A stretch of 64,000 bases of DNA from Prinia subflava. Taxonomy: Eukaryota; Chordata; Aves; Passeriformes; Cisticolidae. Position 1 is the stretch's first letter, and every line of letters begins with the position of its first letter. The notes beneath the pieces are model-generated. The model searched no databases. It saw only the letters and a list, made by a program, of their open reading frames with translations, and had not been told where the DNA came from. The translations under genes and the position numbers were made by a program. Shown one piece after another: positions 21,653 to 32,600 of the stretch. The stretch covers positions 20,986,692-21,050,691 of the forward strand of contig NC_086258.1 of assembly GCF_021018805.1 (NCBI RefSeq), in the 5' to 3' direction.

Positions 21653-23860
21653 GACCCTTCTGTCCTCCAGCTGAGGATCCCACTATCCTGGCACAGTGCC
21701 TGGCAGTCCCCTGGACAGACTGGTGCTACTGGGGACCCAAAATTCTTTTTCAGAACTGTGAGCTGCAGAGCAGCTTAGCAAGGTGATCTCAGCTGTCTTC
21801 ACACCTTGCACAAGAACTGCTGCTCCTGACAGGAAAGCAAGGTAGTGACGTGCACAGATGTGACATTGTCTGTTCCCTCTCCTCCAGACTGTTCAACCCC
21901 TAAAGTGTCCAAGGCACTTTCACTATGGGTTGGGCCTTTTGGGTGACTTGGGAACACTGACCTCTTCCTTGCTTACCCCTGGAACACGAGATCATTGCTT
22001 GTCCTGCAGAGGAATTCCAGCCAAGCTTGTTACTCATTTTGGTGTTTAACATTCCCGTAGATTATCCAGCTCTGCCTGAGAAAAATGTGCTTGGACTCAG
22101 TGCAGTATTGTGTCTGGGGGGAGCAGTGGCTGCCCCCGGGGAGCTCTCCTCCTGCAGACCTTTCCTGCCAAGCCTCAGCTCTGATTTTATTGCTCCTGCC
22201 AGCTCCCAAAGCCCTGGAGGCCCCATCTCTGCGGGAGGCTGCGATGGGCACGTCCCCAACCTCGCTGTCCCCTCAGCACACTGAAACAAGGGAAATGCCA
22301 CCCCACAGCCCCCCTGCAGGGGCACAGGGAGTGGCGCTGTCACCCTGACCTGCCAGTGAGGGCATTTGGAGGGCGTTACTGGGGCTTTGGCTGGGTTTTG
22401 GCTGTAGATTTTTGTCATCTTAGAGCGCGATTCGGGAGTCAGATCAGCGCCGGGGCCTGCCAAAGCGCCGGGCTCTGCTCCAGCCCGCGGGCACGGCCCG
22501 GGCCGGGGAGGACACACCAGCCAGCCTCTCCTGGCACAACCTAGGCTCTGAGCCTGCTGCCAGCAACAAACGTGGTGTTTGCAAGGGGGAATGATTCCCT
22601 GGCAAGGCGTGGGCTCAACCAGCAAGCGTGGGACTGGTGGAAGATGTCTTTTCTGGGGTTCTATAGGAAAGACACAGCAACAGCTCCTCAGCAGCAGGAG
22701 GAGGCCTACACTGACCTTCCCAGCCACATTCCCTGTCCTGGAGATGCCAAACTTGGCCTTGACTCCTGCAAAACATCTTGAAATCAGGCAGGGTTTGAAA
22801 TGGACACTCCTCCTTGCCCTGCCAGTGCCTCCTCACTGTCCCAGTCACGATGTGCTCTGCCTGTCCCCCCTGCTCATGCAGGAAGTTGGAAAAAGCTACT
22901 GTGCTGATTTCTTATTTCCATCCTGGAATTCAGAAGTGTTTCCAAACAAAAATGTGGAAAACAAGCTCTGTGCTTAACACAGACAGGTAATGTCGATCAG
23001 TTCTCTGCCTAAACTCCTCATGGCTTAGAGATTGCCAAACCCCAGGTTTGGCTGCCAGGATGTCTGCTTCCACTCGAGGATTTTGCAACGACTCAGCCAA
23101 AACAGGTCAATGATTCCTTGAAACAGACTTTGGGAAAAATATTTTTCTTTATCCACGATGAAAAGCTCCTTGAAGCCACCATTCAGAAGTTTAAACCACT
23201 TCATTTTGGAGCAAGGGCTCCCAACTAGTTATTGTTGGGAAAACTCACTGACATTTGATCAAATTAGACCTCCAGAATTGTGGGTTTACATCACATCCCA
23301 TGGAAAAATAACATCTGTTCATGTAATCCCACATAATATCAGAGTGCAGGCAAATGAAATTGCCCAGACAATCAGAAAAGTTTGGGAATGAATCCACAAA
23401 ATTTGAGTAAAATATTTTGGCTTTGGAAAACACAAATCTGTTAAAATTTAAACTTGCAAGGACACAAAACCTTTCTTTTTTGGGTGTTATTTTGCTCGCT
23501 AAAAACCAAGAAAGGTATAAATTTGAAGATGTTGAAAGAACTCCCATGTACACAACTGTGCAACACCTTCCTAGGTTTTCTTCTCCCAATGACACATTGT
23601 TTAAAGGTTCAACTGGCTGCATTATGAGGGGTTTTTTTTAATGATAAAAACTCTCCAAAATCCTGTGAAACATTTCAGATTTCCTGTACAAGCAGCGTGC
23701 AGGGCTGGTGGGCCTTCCCGAATGAGCAGAGGCTTTGGGAGTCACAGCATGAGCCTGTGGGAGGGTTGGGCTGAACACCCTCACAGGTCTGACATGAGCC
23801 AGGCAGGTGTTTTGGGGGCCACCAGCCCCCACCAGCTCTGTGCAGGGGGAGAAGCCCCCT
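21653..23860. other. unique sequence with a small CpG cluster
   Basis: A CpG-dense run at about 22425-22515 (GCGCGATTCGGGAG, CGCCGGGGCC, GCCCGCGGGCACGG) is the most CpG-rich point of the window, but it is under 100 bp and has no adjacent exon I can defend. About 23100-23640 is AT-rich. No recognised repeats. Confidence 0.4.
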
Positions 23861-24317
23861 TGTGTTGATGCCTTAGGATTTCAGCTTGTATATTTTTCGT
23901 CTATTTGTAATCCTGTAATTCTTTAGTGTATAACTCTAAACTCCACACACAGTGTGAGCTGCTGCTTCCCCATTTTGGTCAGACACAATTCCTCTCCAGG
24001 CCTGGGAATCAAGGACACCTCACTGCTCCAAGCCCTGAGAGATGTAAACAAAAGTGAGGTGGGGGAGCAAACTTGGGCTAAATGACCTCATTACCTGAAG
24101 CTGTAATTGGAAGATCAGGACTCCCAATAGGCAAATGGACCAAACTTATAAAAGTGTGAAAACCCATGACTTGTGGTCCATTTTGGGTGTAGCCCCTGGG
24201 GGGCTTCATCTGCCCAAAATGTACCTGAAGGCCCTTCAATAAACAGAACTGCTTTTTATTACCTTAATTTTGTCTGGCCTCTGTTTTCAGGTAGCCCAAA
24301 AAGGCATTAGTTTCACA
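23861..24317 (+). mobile_element. probable solo LTR, third family
   Basis: It begins TGTGTTGATGCCTTAGG, and its 3' end CCCAAAAAGGCATTAG..CACA near-mirrors that start, as expected for LTR inverted termini. TATAAAA at 24147-24153 and AATAAA at 24238-24243 lie about 90 bp apart in plus orientation, followed by a T-rich/GT-rich stretch (CTTTTTATTACC, TTTTGTCTGGCC), the usual U3-R-U5 layout. I recognise the type from songbird genomes. No clear target-site duplication was found, so the ends are approximate. Confidence 0.72.
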
Positions 24318-24645
24318 GAAGTTTAAAAGGTGCAGAGCCCCATTGTGGCAGGAGGAAGGGGTCTCTCTGTGGATCCTGTGGTCCCAGGCAGCCTGGAGTC
24401 CTTCTAGGGATGAATGCGCTGTGCTCAGGCTGCTGCAGCAGGGACGAGGGGAGAGCTCACAGGCTGCAGGACAATGCTGCCTTCCCCCACCCTGTGCCAG
24501 CCATGAGGAGTTAGGAATTTCCAAACAAACCCAGGGGCCATGAGCATCCCCTGCGCTGCTGACAGGGTGTCACTGCTGCCCCATGGTTCTCACAACTTGC
24601 AAAGACGAGAGGAATGCTTGATATCTCTGTGATTTCAAACCCCCA
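24318..24645. other. unique spacer, no gene seen
   Basis: About 330 bp between an LTR and a CR1 copy; nothing recognised. Confidence 0.45.
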
Positions 24646-25162
24646 GTGGCACTGGTGAGGCCACACCTGGAGTGCTGTGTCCAGCTTTAGTCCCTCATTT
24701 TAGGAAGGATGTGCAGACGCTTGAGCGTGTCCAGAGGAGGCAACGAGAGGGGCTTGGAACACAAACCCTGTGAGGAAGGGCTGAGGGAGCTGGGGGTGTT
24801 CAGCCTGGAGAAAAGGAGACTCAGAGGTGACCTTGTCACTCTCTACAACTCCCTGAAAGGGGCTGTATCAGGTGGGGTTGGTCTCTTTCTCCAGGCAGCA
24901 CTGACAGAATGAGAGGACACAGCCTCAAGCTGCACCAAGGGAAATACAGGTTGGATATCAGGACAAAGTCCTTCACAGAAAGAGTGTTAAAGTACTGGAC
25001 TGGTCTGCCTGGGGAGGTGGTGGAGTCACCATCCCTGGATGTGTTTAAAGAAAGACTGGATGTGGCACTTGGTGCCATGGTTTAGTTGAGGTGTTAGGGC
25101 TGGGTTGGACTCGGTGACCTTAGAGGTCTCTTCCAACCTGGTGATTCTGGAATTCTGTGGTG
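24646..25162 (+). mobile_element. CR1 LINE 3' end with ORF2 C-terminus remnant
   Basis: Plus-strand CR1 containing the last part of ORF2. The translation shows [20 protein letters not shown] and [17 protein letters not shown] (24740-24865), the conserved CR1 C-terminal region, then a stop near 24910. The 3' UTR reaches TTGGACTCGGTGACCTTAGA and GATTCTGGAATTCTGTGG. It is the same subfamily as 27665-28085 (minus) and 45092-45715 (plus). 5' truncated, non-functional. Confidence 0.93.
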
Positions 25163-27664
25163 CAGTGCTCTCTTCCACCCTCTCCCCCTCTGTGGGTGGC
25201 TGAGGTCAGAACCACCAGCACAAGTTGTCACATGGACATGGGTCTGTGGAGGGCAGGGGCATGCAAGAAGGGGAGCACAGGATGGCCTTAGGACTTCTCA
25301 CCAGGAGCTGCGCACTCTGCCCTGAGCAGGTGCAAGAGCCAGGGTCCTGCCCTGCTCAGCACTCCACAGGTTGGGGCCAGATGTCCATGAATTCCAGAAG
25401 GGATACATGCCCCTGCTACAGTTAACATCAACCAACCCCTCCAGGGAGCTTATGCCACCCTGGAAACCCCTTCACAGGAGCCAAGGCTGGCTGTAAGGAC
25501 ACCACAGCTCAGCTGTCTGCCTGAGGGGGGTGGAAGAGGGACACTGCTCCCCTCTGCCACAGTCTCCATGCATCTGTCTGGGGCAGACACTCCGCAGAAA
25601 TGCCACTGACAGCTGACCAGGACTCCTTCCTGGAACAGCACACCTGGGGGTCACAATGGCTCTATCCTTACTCCTAAAGTAAAACCGGCCAAGGCCTATT
25701 CCCCAGCTCTGTGGCCAAATTCAGACAGGACCTAAAGTCTCTAGGAATGATGACTACATTTATTCATGCTCCTGTCTTCAAACTGGGCAGAGTGGCTGGG
25801 CTGTGACAGGCTCTGCAGCACAGCTGGGCACAGGCTGGTGAAGCCCAGCTCACCCTGCCCAGGTGTGCTCACTGCACAAGGCCACGGCGTGATCTCTTCA
25901 CTCACTTGGACACAGCCAGCAGCTCCCAGACACCCTGCTATGGCCATAGAGAAAGTGGAGAGTGAAGAGAAGATCTCCAGGTGGGGTTATTTCCTCCCAT
26001 CCCACCTGCACAAAGCACTTATTCCCGAGGGGCTGGGATACAAACAGCAGGAGCAGCTTGTCTGATCCCAGGGCAGGCACTGCACCAGCCTGGGATCCTC
26101 CAGAGAGGAAAGCAGCAGCTCAGCACAGCTCCAAGCCTGAACCTTCAGGAAACAGTCCTGTCCACAAGCTTAGCAGCAAAGCCTGGCTGCCTTGTTCTCA
26201 TCCTGGTCCAAATTCTCACAGCGTGGGTGGATGGGAAGCTCCCTGAATTGCTTCTCCACTTGCTGAAATGGGCTGAAATTCAGAGCTGATCACATTTTCC
26301 CCTGTGCCTGTCAGAGCCCAAACGGGAAGCCCAGTAACCGACACATAAAGCTACTACTGATAGCTGCACACTTGTTCCAGACAAAAGATCAGGAGATGTA
26401 TGTCATAAAAAGGCAGAGATGTCTTCCAGATGTTTTTGTGTGTTGGGTCTGCACAGATGTTTTCGATGTCTGCCCATAAATGTAAGAAATGTAAAACATT
26501 TGTGTCCCACAGATGCAGAGATTAAATTATGCAAGAGATGTGATAAATCTCTGGGTAATGTGAGAAGACCATGAACTATTCACATCCATTGTTTTTAGTA
26601 AAATCAGCCCCATTTTCCAGAATGCAGCTGTGAAGGAGAATTTTATTGTTATTAAATGTGACTAAACATTACGTAGGAGGTTGAAAAGCAGCACTTACAG
26701 AGCTGTATGGATCCATACATTGTAAAGAGTCTGCAGCATGGGACAACTGGTGAGGCACGAGGCTGGTGTAGCTCAGGGGCTCAGGTGGGATACAGGGGTG
26801 ACGTGACAGAGCCATCTCAGCCACACTGAGGGCAGGACAGACAGCTCACAGCTCACAGGCACAGCCTCTCCTGCCCCCACCACCACCTCAGCACGTGGCA
26901 GAGAGCTCAGCCAGAGCAGGGTGGCACGAGCAGGGGAGCTGGAAAGGACCCCAGTGCCCAGCTCTGCCAGGGCAGAAATTAATACAAAGATGCTGTTTAA
27001 ACAATGTTGTTTATTTCTTGTGATATCACGTGCTACTCAAGCACTTTATACTAAACCTCAGCTGAACCTTGTGCTGCCTTCAGGATGCTGAGGTCCCAAC
27101 TGCATTTCCAAACCACGCTCAGCCCCAGGGTGGGCTCTGCACACACCAGCTCAGCACAGCAATCCCAGGTGTGAGGGGAGCCGGGGGTTGAAGAATAGTG
27201 CTGCAAAATTCCATGGTACCCCTCTGACCCCAATCCCACACCCATCCTTGCCCACACTCCACCAGCCTCACTCGCTGCCAGGAACAAGGGACGCAGCCCC
27301 GAGCAGCTCAGGAAGCCTTGTGCCCCACAGGCTGCTGTGCCTGTGCAGCTCTGCCCCTGTTACATCAGAAAAGTATGAGTTCTGTGTCTGTGTTTGTCAG
27401 GCATGCTGAGAGAAACTGTGCCCAGATTTCACAGCTTCCATGTTATGCCTTTTGCCTGGGGAATTTATTGCTCTGCTCCCTGCATGGCAGCCCCAAGGGA
27501 AAGAAAGGCCTTGTTAGGGGGGATTGAAATTCAGCCACCTCTGTACCAGCCTGGCCCATGCTGACCCCGCTGCTGTGCCTGGCCAAGGGGCTGAGCAAGT
27601 GAGCAAAGAGCCCTGCCCTGCACCTCTCCTTGCCCAGGCCTCCATCATGCCTGGGGGGATCTGC
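25163..27664. other. unique sequence; AT-rich candidate element at 26330-26720
   Basis: No gene or repeat was recognised. The AT-rich island 26330-26720 (GATGTATGTCATAAAAAGGC, TAAAATCAGCCCC, TTATTGTTATTAAATG) and a second one near 26990-27060 have the look of conserved noncoding sequence. Neither can be verified here. A donor-like site on the minus strand near 25900 lacks a credible exon. Confidence 0.35.
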
Positions 27665-28085
27665 AATCACAAAATCCCAGAATCACAGCATCACACAATC
27701 ACACAATCACACAGTCACCAGGTTGGAAGAGACTTCCAAGGTCACCGAGTCCAACCCAGCCCTAACACCTCAACTAAACCATGGCACCAGTGCCACATCC
27801 AGTCTTTCTTTAAACACATCCAGGGATGGTGACTCTACCACCTCCCCAGGCAGATCATTCTAGTATACTTTAATAATTTTTCTGTGAAAAACCTTTTTGT
27901 GATATCCAACCTGTATTTCCCTTGGTGCAGCTTGAGGCTGTGTCCTCTCGTTCTGTCAGTGCTGCCTGGAGAAAGAGACCAACCCCACCTGACACAGCCC
28001 CTTTCAGGGAGTTGTAGAGAGTGACAAGGTCACCTCTGAGTCTCCTTTTCTCCAGGCTGAACAACCCCAGCCCCCTCAGCCGTTC
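27665..28085 (-). mobile_element. CR1 LINE 3' end with ORF2 C-terminus remnant (inverted relative to 24646)
   Basis: It starts with the reverse-complemented tail, here expanded to several ATCACACA units, then GTTGGAAGAGACTTCCAAGG. In minus translation [20 protein letters not shown] and [13 protein letters not shown] are readable around 27960-28064. Over about 150 bp of the shared ORF2/3' region, I count only two mismatches to the plus copy at 24646-25162. A frameshift/indel region (AAAACCTTTTTGTGA near 27887) breaks the rest. Confidence 0.93.
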
Positions 28086-28770
28086 AGTGGTGTGCTGCAG
28101 GCTGGCAGTGTTGTCACACCAGAGGACACTGGCTGCTGCCAGCTAAATCTGGGTCATGGCTCTGCCTGCAGCCCCCAACTGCTCCATGGGGGAAGTTCCC
28201 AAGGTCCCCAAGGCACCACTGATGCCAGGGAGGAGAACCAGTTGCTGGGATCAGCTCCCCAGTTTCCCTCCAGCTCTAGCAGGTCTAAAGTTGAGAACTG
28301 GTTAGCTCAGACATGTCATCACCATCTGCACCCCTTTTAATTTCACCAGTGTGGAGAAGAGGAGAACAGAGCGAACATTTCCAAACCCTTGCCCCATCCC
28401 TGAGCAGCCTGGGAAGTGTCAGAGGCTCTGGCTCTCGTTGGCTAGGAAGACCTCAGTGCTTCCCCATGCCACTGTACTAAATCCTTGCTTGCATCAAGGA
28501 GACATGGCATTTTCTTGGGAATCCTCTCTGCTAAGAATATCCTCTATTTACATATTCACCCATGTGGGGGCGGATGGGAAACAGGGCAGTGAACTGAATG
28601 TCCTTGGAAGATGTGTGTGTTGGTTTCCATGGAGCTGGGTGCCTGGCCCTGTCTCTGTTTGCACTGATCACGTGTGGTTACAGCACTGGTGACAGCCCCG
28701 GGGCCAGTGCTGCCCTGTCACCTGCCACCCCACAGGACTCCCTGCTTGTTCAGAGGGCCTGGAGCAGGTG
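28086..28770. other. unique spacer, no gene seen
   Basis: About 685 bp of ordinary sequence; no exon or repeat recognised. Confidence 0.45.
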
Positions 28771-28858
28771 AGGGTGTTCCTGTGTGTTCCTGGGTGTTCC
28801 TGTGTGTTCCTGGGTGTTCCTGGGTGTTCCTGGGTGTTCCTGGGTGTTCCTGGGTGTG
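28771..28858 (+). repeat. decamer minisatellite TGGGTGTTCC, 8.8 units
   Basis: Nine consecutive 10-mers, differing only at TGGG versus TGTG (and AGGG in the first unit). As a rotated unit TGTTCCTGGG, it matches the TGTCCCTGTG unit of the array at 21018-21352 at 8 of 10 positions. It ends 60 bp before a CR1 tail. Confidence 0.95.
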
Positions 28859-28920
28859 AGGCTCGCTGTGGTTCCCCTGATGTCTTGTAGTCACCAACAC
28901 ATACACATAACAGTAACAGT

Positions 28921-29437
28921 AACAGAGTCACAGAATCCCAGAATCACAGAGGTTGGAATAGAGCTCCAATGCTGTTAAGTCCAACCTGTGCCCAATCTCC
29001 ACCTTGTCCTCAGCCCAGAGCACTGAGTGCCACCTCCAGACCTGCTTGGACACCTCCAGGGATGGGCACTCGAAACCTCCCTGGGCAGTTTCCCATTCCT
29101 GAACACCCTTTCCATGGGGAAATTCCTGCTGATGTCCACCCTGAGCCTCTCCTGGCCCACCCTGAGGCCATTCCCTCTCCTCCTGTCCCTGTTCCCTGGG
29201 AGTAGAACCTGACCCTCCTGGCTGTTCCCTCCTGTCAGAGAATTGTGCAGAACCACAGGGTCCTCCCTGAGCCTCCTTTTGTCCAGGCTGAGCCCCTTTC
29301 CCAGCTCCCTCAGCCCCTCCTTGTGCTCCAGACCCTTCTCTGGATGTATTCCAGAACCTCAAAGTCTTTCTTGCCATGAGGGGCTCAGAACTGGGCACAA
29401 GACTCGAGGTGTAGCCTCACAAGCCCAGTCCCTGTGT
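28921..29437 (-). mobile_element. CR1 LINE 3' end (other subfamily)
   Basis: Minus orientation. The tail AGAGTCACAGAATCCCAGAA is followed by GTCCAACCTGTGCCCAATCT and GAGCACTGAGTGCCACCTCC. The ORF2-derived stretch comes next: the minus translation CPSLEVSK near 29060 corresponds to the CR1 motif PSLEVFK. Then CTCCTTTTGTCCAGGCTGAG and CCAGAACCTCAAAGTC, fading after CGAGGTGTAGCCTCACA. Frameshifted, 5' truncated. Confidence 0.88.
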
Positions 29438-29544
29438 GCTGAATGCACATTTCTGTGTGCCCAAGCAATGCCAGCCCAAGTGCCCTGTGTGAGAGCACTG
29501 CCTGGGCACAGCATCAGGAAGTGGCATTTGCCCCAGTGGAAGGG

Positions 29545-29622
29545 CATCAGATGCCCTCTTGGGTGTTAGGTTTATGGTTGGACTTGACGATCTCCAAGGT
29601 CTTTTCCAGCCTGAATTCTGTT
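29545..29622 (+). mobile_element. CR1 LINE, terminal 3' fragment
   Basis: About 80 bp with the CR1 terminus GGTTGGACTTGACGATCTCC, AAGGTCTTTTCCAGCCTG and AATTCTGTTG in plus orientation. It sits close to the minus-strand CR1 at 28921-29437, 5' end to 5' end. Confidence 0.75.
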
Positions 29623-32600
29623 GCTCTCTGCAGTCTGGGCTCTGAGCTGCTCAGAGGCATCATGAGCAATGCCATGGCAGGGAGGTGCTAGGTGTGCCCC
29701 TGCAGAGAGGCTCATCTCACCTAAAGGCCATGGCAGGTAAAACGGATCCTTCTGGGGATTAATTCCCCTTCCTACATCAATCTCAGAGGAAAGATCCTAA
29801 GACAAGCTCCTAATGTCTGCTTATGAGCTTCCAGCACGTGACTGGATCTGTTTTTGGCCTCACAGATGTGTTGCTAAGAGAGAAGATGACTCCTGTACAC
29901 CTAATGGACATTGAGGGCCTGAGGAGATCCTGTTTGTGCAGAACAAAAGGTCAGGCAAAACCTTGGCAAGATGAGGTTTTCCAGCTCCTCTGCAGAGGTC
30001 TGGAGCATGGGCATGTGTACACCCAGTCAAAAGAATCTTGCACTGGAGAGGCTCGTTTCTCTCTGATGGGCATGGCTGTCTTTGGGATGTTTAAAGACCA
30101 AAACTGAAGGAGAAGATGGGAATCAATTCTCCTCAGGCTGAGAAGCAGAAAGGACAGCTCAGAATAGGTGAGAACATACAACAGCTGTGCTATGCCAGCC
30201 CTATACCCCCCCATGCCAGTCTGTCCTCTCCATTACTGGTCAGTTATGGATGCTGGATCTCTGCTCTGATGCTTGGCTATGCAATTCCCAGCCCTTGGAA
30301 TCTGGGGAGCAGGAGGCTATCACTAGGCCCTTGTGTTTAATATCTAAGTGATGAAATCAATATAATTCATGTTTTTCTTCCTGAATGTAATTGCTTTTTG
30401 AGACTAGTTACAGTTTTGGCCTTACACTATCCTATGGAAATGAATTTCATGATGAATTCCAAGTTGGATGAAAAAGTGCTTCCTTTTGTTTGTTTTAAAT
30501 CTGCTACCTGATAATCCCATGGACTGCATCCTTGTTCCTGAACAGAAAGAAGCAGAAAGTGACTGTCCCCAACCACCCCCAGAGGGCTCCAGGCTATGCT
30601 ACACTGCCCCATCACCCCACTCAGATGTCTCCTGCTGAAGCCCAAAAGCCCTTGTCTATTTTATGCTGTCCTGTGGGCACCATTAAATGCCTGTGCTCAG
30701 TCCTTTTCTGAACTCTCCTGGGGATGAGGAGATAGGAATGGATATACCAGCCAGCTTGGGGTGTGGGGATGCTGTGGACTTACCACAGCAGAACTGTGTT
30801 TTCTGGTTTGTTCCTAGTTCTTCTCCTCATCATTCCCAAAACCTGATTCCATTTCTTGCCCCCTACTGAGCTGATGTTTTCCATGATCTCGCCCAAGAGC
30901 CCCGGATTTCTTTCCCCAGCGGTAATGGCTAATTCAGAGCCCAGTGCTCAGTTAGCAGGGAGTCCAACCACTGCATGTTTTTCATTCTGTTCCAGTTTGG
31001 GCTTGGCTGGGACAGAAGATATTCCAGTTCCAGGCCAGGCTAACACAAGTTTGTTACCTGTTTATGTGCAAAGCCAGCCTGGGGTCATGCGAGGTGCCCA
31101 CAGCACGAGTCCTCCACTTGCCCCCCTCTCCCTGGCACCTCTCCGATCCCAGCACAGCTCTCCTTGTGTCCCTGCCAAGCTGCCAAGGAGCTGCCTGGCT
31201 GTGCTCTGCCATGCTGTGCCAGCACCACTGACAGCAGGACTGGGGACAGGAGTGAGGGACACGCACAGAGAGAAACCAGAGGAGCATGGCAGGGAAAGGG
31301 GGGGGACCCACAGAGTTTGCTGGGAACAGCATTCAAGTCCTCCACAACAGAAAAAAGGGAATCACACCATGCCTGGCTGTTCCACATTGGCCAAAGACAG
31401 AGCCAGAGGTCACCAAGGAGGGGCAGGATGCTCCCACACCAGGTAGAGCCCATGGTGGTGTCACAGGAACAGTGGCATTAAGGTGGGAGATGCACAGGGG
31501 TGGGGAAGGGTGGGAGCTGCTGATCCCTGGGGATGTGAGGGCCGGTGCCTCACTGTAGGATGCTGGGTTTCAGGCCAACCATCTCCCCAAATGGTGCATT
31601 GTGCAGCTCCAGCTGATGCTCAGGAGCATCTCCAGGTCAAAATTGTCTGTCAGAAGCAGTCACTGATCCTGCTGATTGTGTGGGTGTGGGATTTGTGTGC
31701 ACCATGGGCACAGTGGGGGACATTTCCTTTCCCCTCCCACCGAGCAGCAGTTTGGCTCTTGAGCTCTTGCACTGCAACATTCACCTTCTTCTATCTTTCC
31801 CTACACAGATCTGAGCCAGGGACAGTTTCTGGTGAGCTTCCTATTTATCCTTTGAGAAATGTTTTAATATTGGCTTTTATGCTTTTAGCAAGTTTTTCCT
31901 AAAAATATTTTTGGCCTGTCCTTATGGGTATTACATCTTACAGACATACTTTGTACTCCATTCTATCTTCCTTCTTTGGAAATTATTTCAATTTTGATGA
32001 ATCTCTCATTCTTCTTGTAACTTCTTTCACTACTAAAGTATGGCAGTTTTTTTTTTCTGGGTATTTTAGCACATTCTAGATTAGTTGTATATATTTATTC
32101 TGAGCCTCTAATACTTTGTCTTTAAACAGTTTTTATGCCTTCTGTAAATATTTTACCCTTTTAGCTTTTCTTTTGAATTCCTTCTCAACTACTTTTGTAT
32201 TTTTATCTTTTTGTTCCCATTCTTAAAATTAGACTTTGGGTTAGATTTTGTTTCTTTTTCTTTTCTCTTTCAGTCCTAAAAGGACTTGGCTTTTCTGAAG
32301 TTCTCTTTGGTTATGGGCCCAGCAAGGTCCAACAGAGGGTGACTGCAGAAGTCACAGAGATTCTGTAGTCCAGCAGATCCATCACCATGAGAGATGGAGC
32401 CAGAATGTCCCTGCAAAACTTCTCTGGCAAGACCTCAAAGAACATGTATGAAAGGAAAAAGAAACTCTTATGTCTTAGAAACTCCCAGCCTTAATTAAGG
32501 AGTAACAAGCTGCAGACTTGTGCACACCTGTAGTAAGTGGGACAATGAGTAACCCCAGCCCCAGCACCCAGAGAAATGCTGCACATGCTGCCAGGGGAGC

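Noticed and set aside
20619..21683. 354-codon minus-strand open frame with repeated TGTD-like peptides
   Set aside because: It runs through the CR1 and the decamer minisatellite. A 10-bp period gives stop-free frames on both strands, and no family resemblance exists.
22062..22727. 221-codon minus-strand frame starting with a signal-peptide-like MAGKVSVGLLLLLR
   Set aside because: The rest is low-complexity, proline- and cysteine-rich text typical of GC-rich noncoding DNA. No splice context and no family match.
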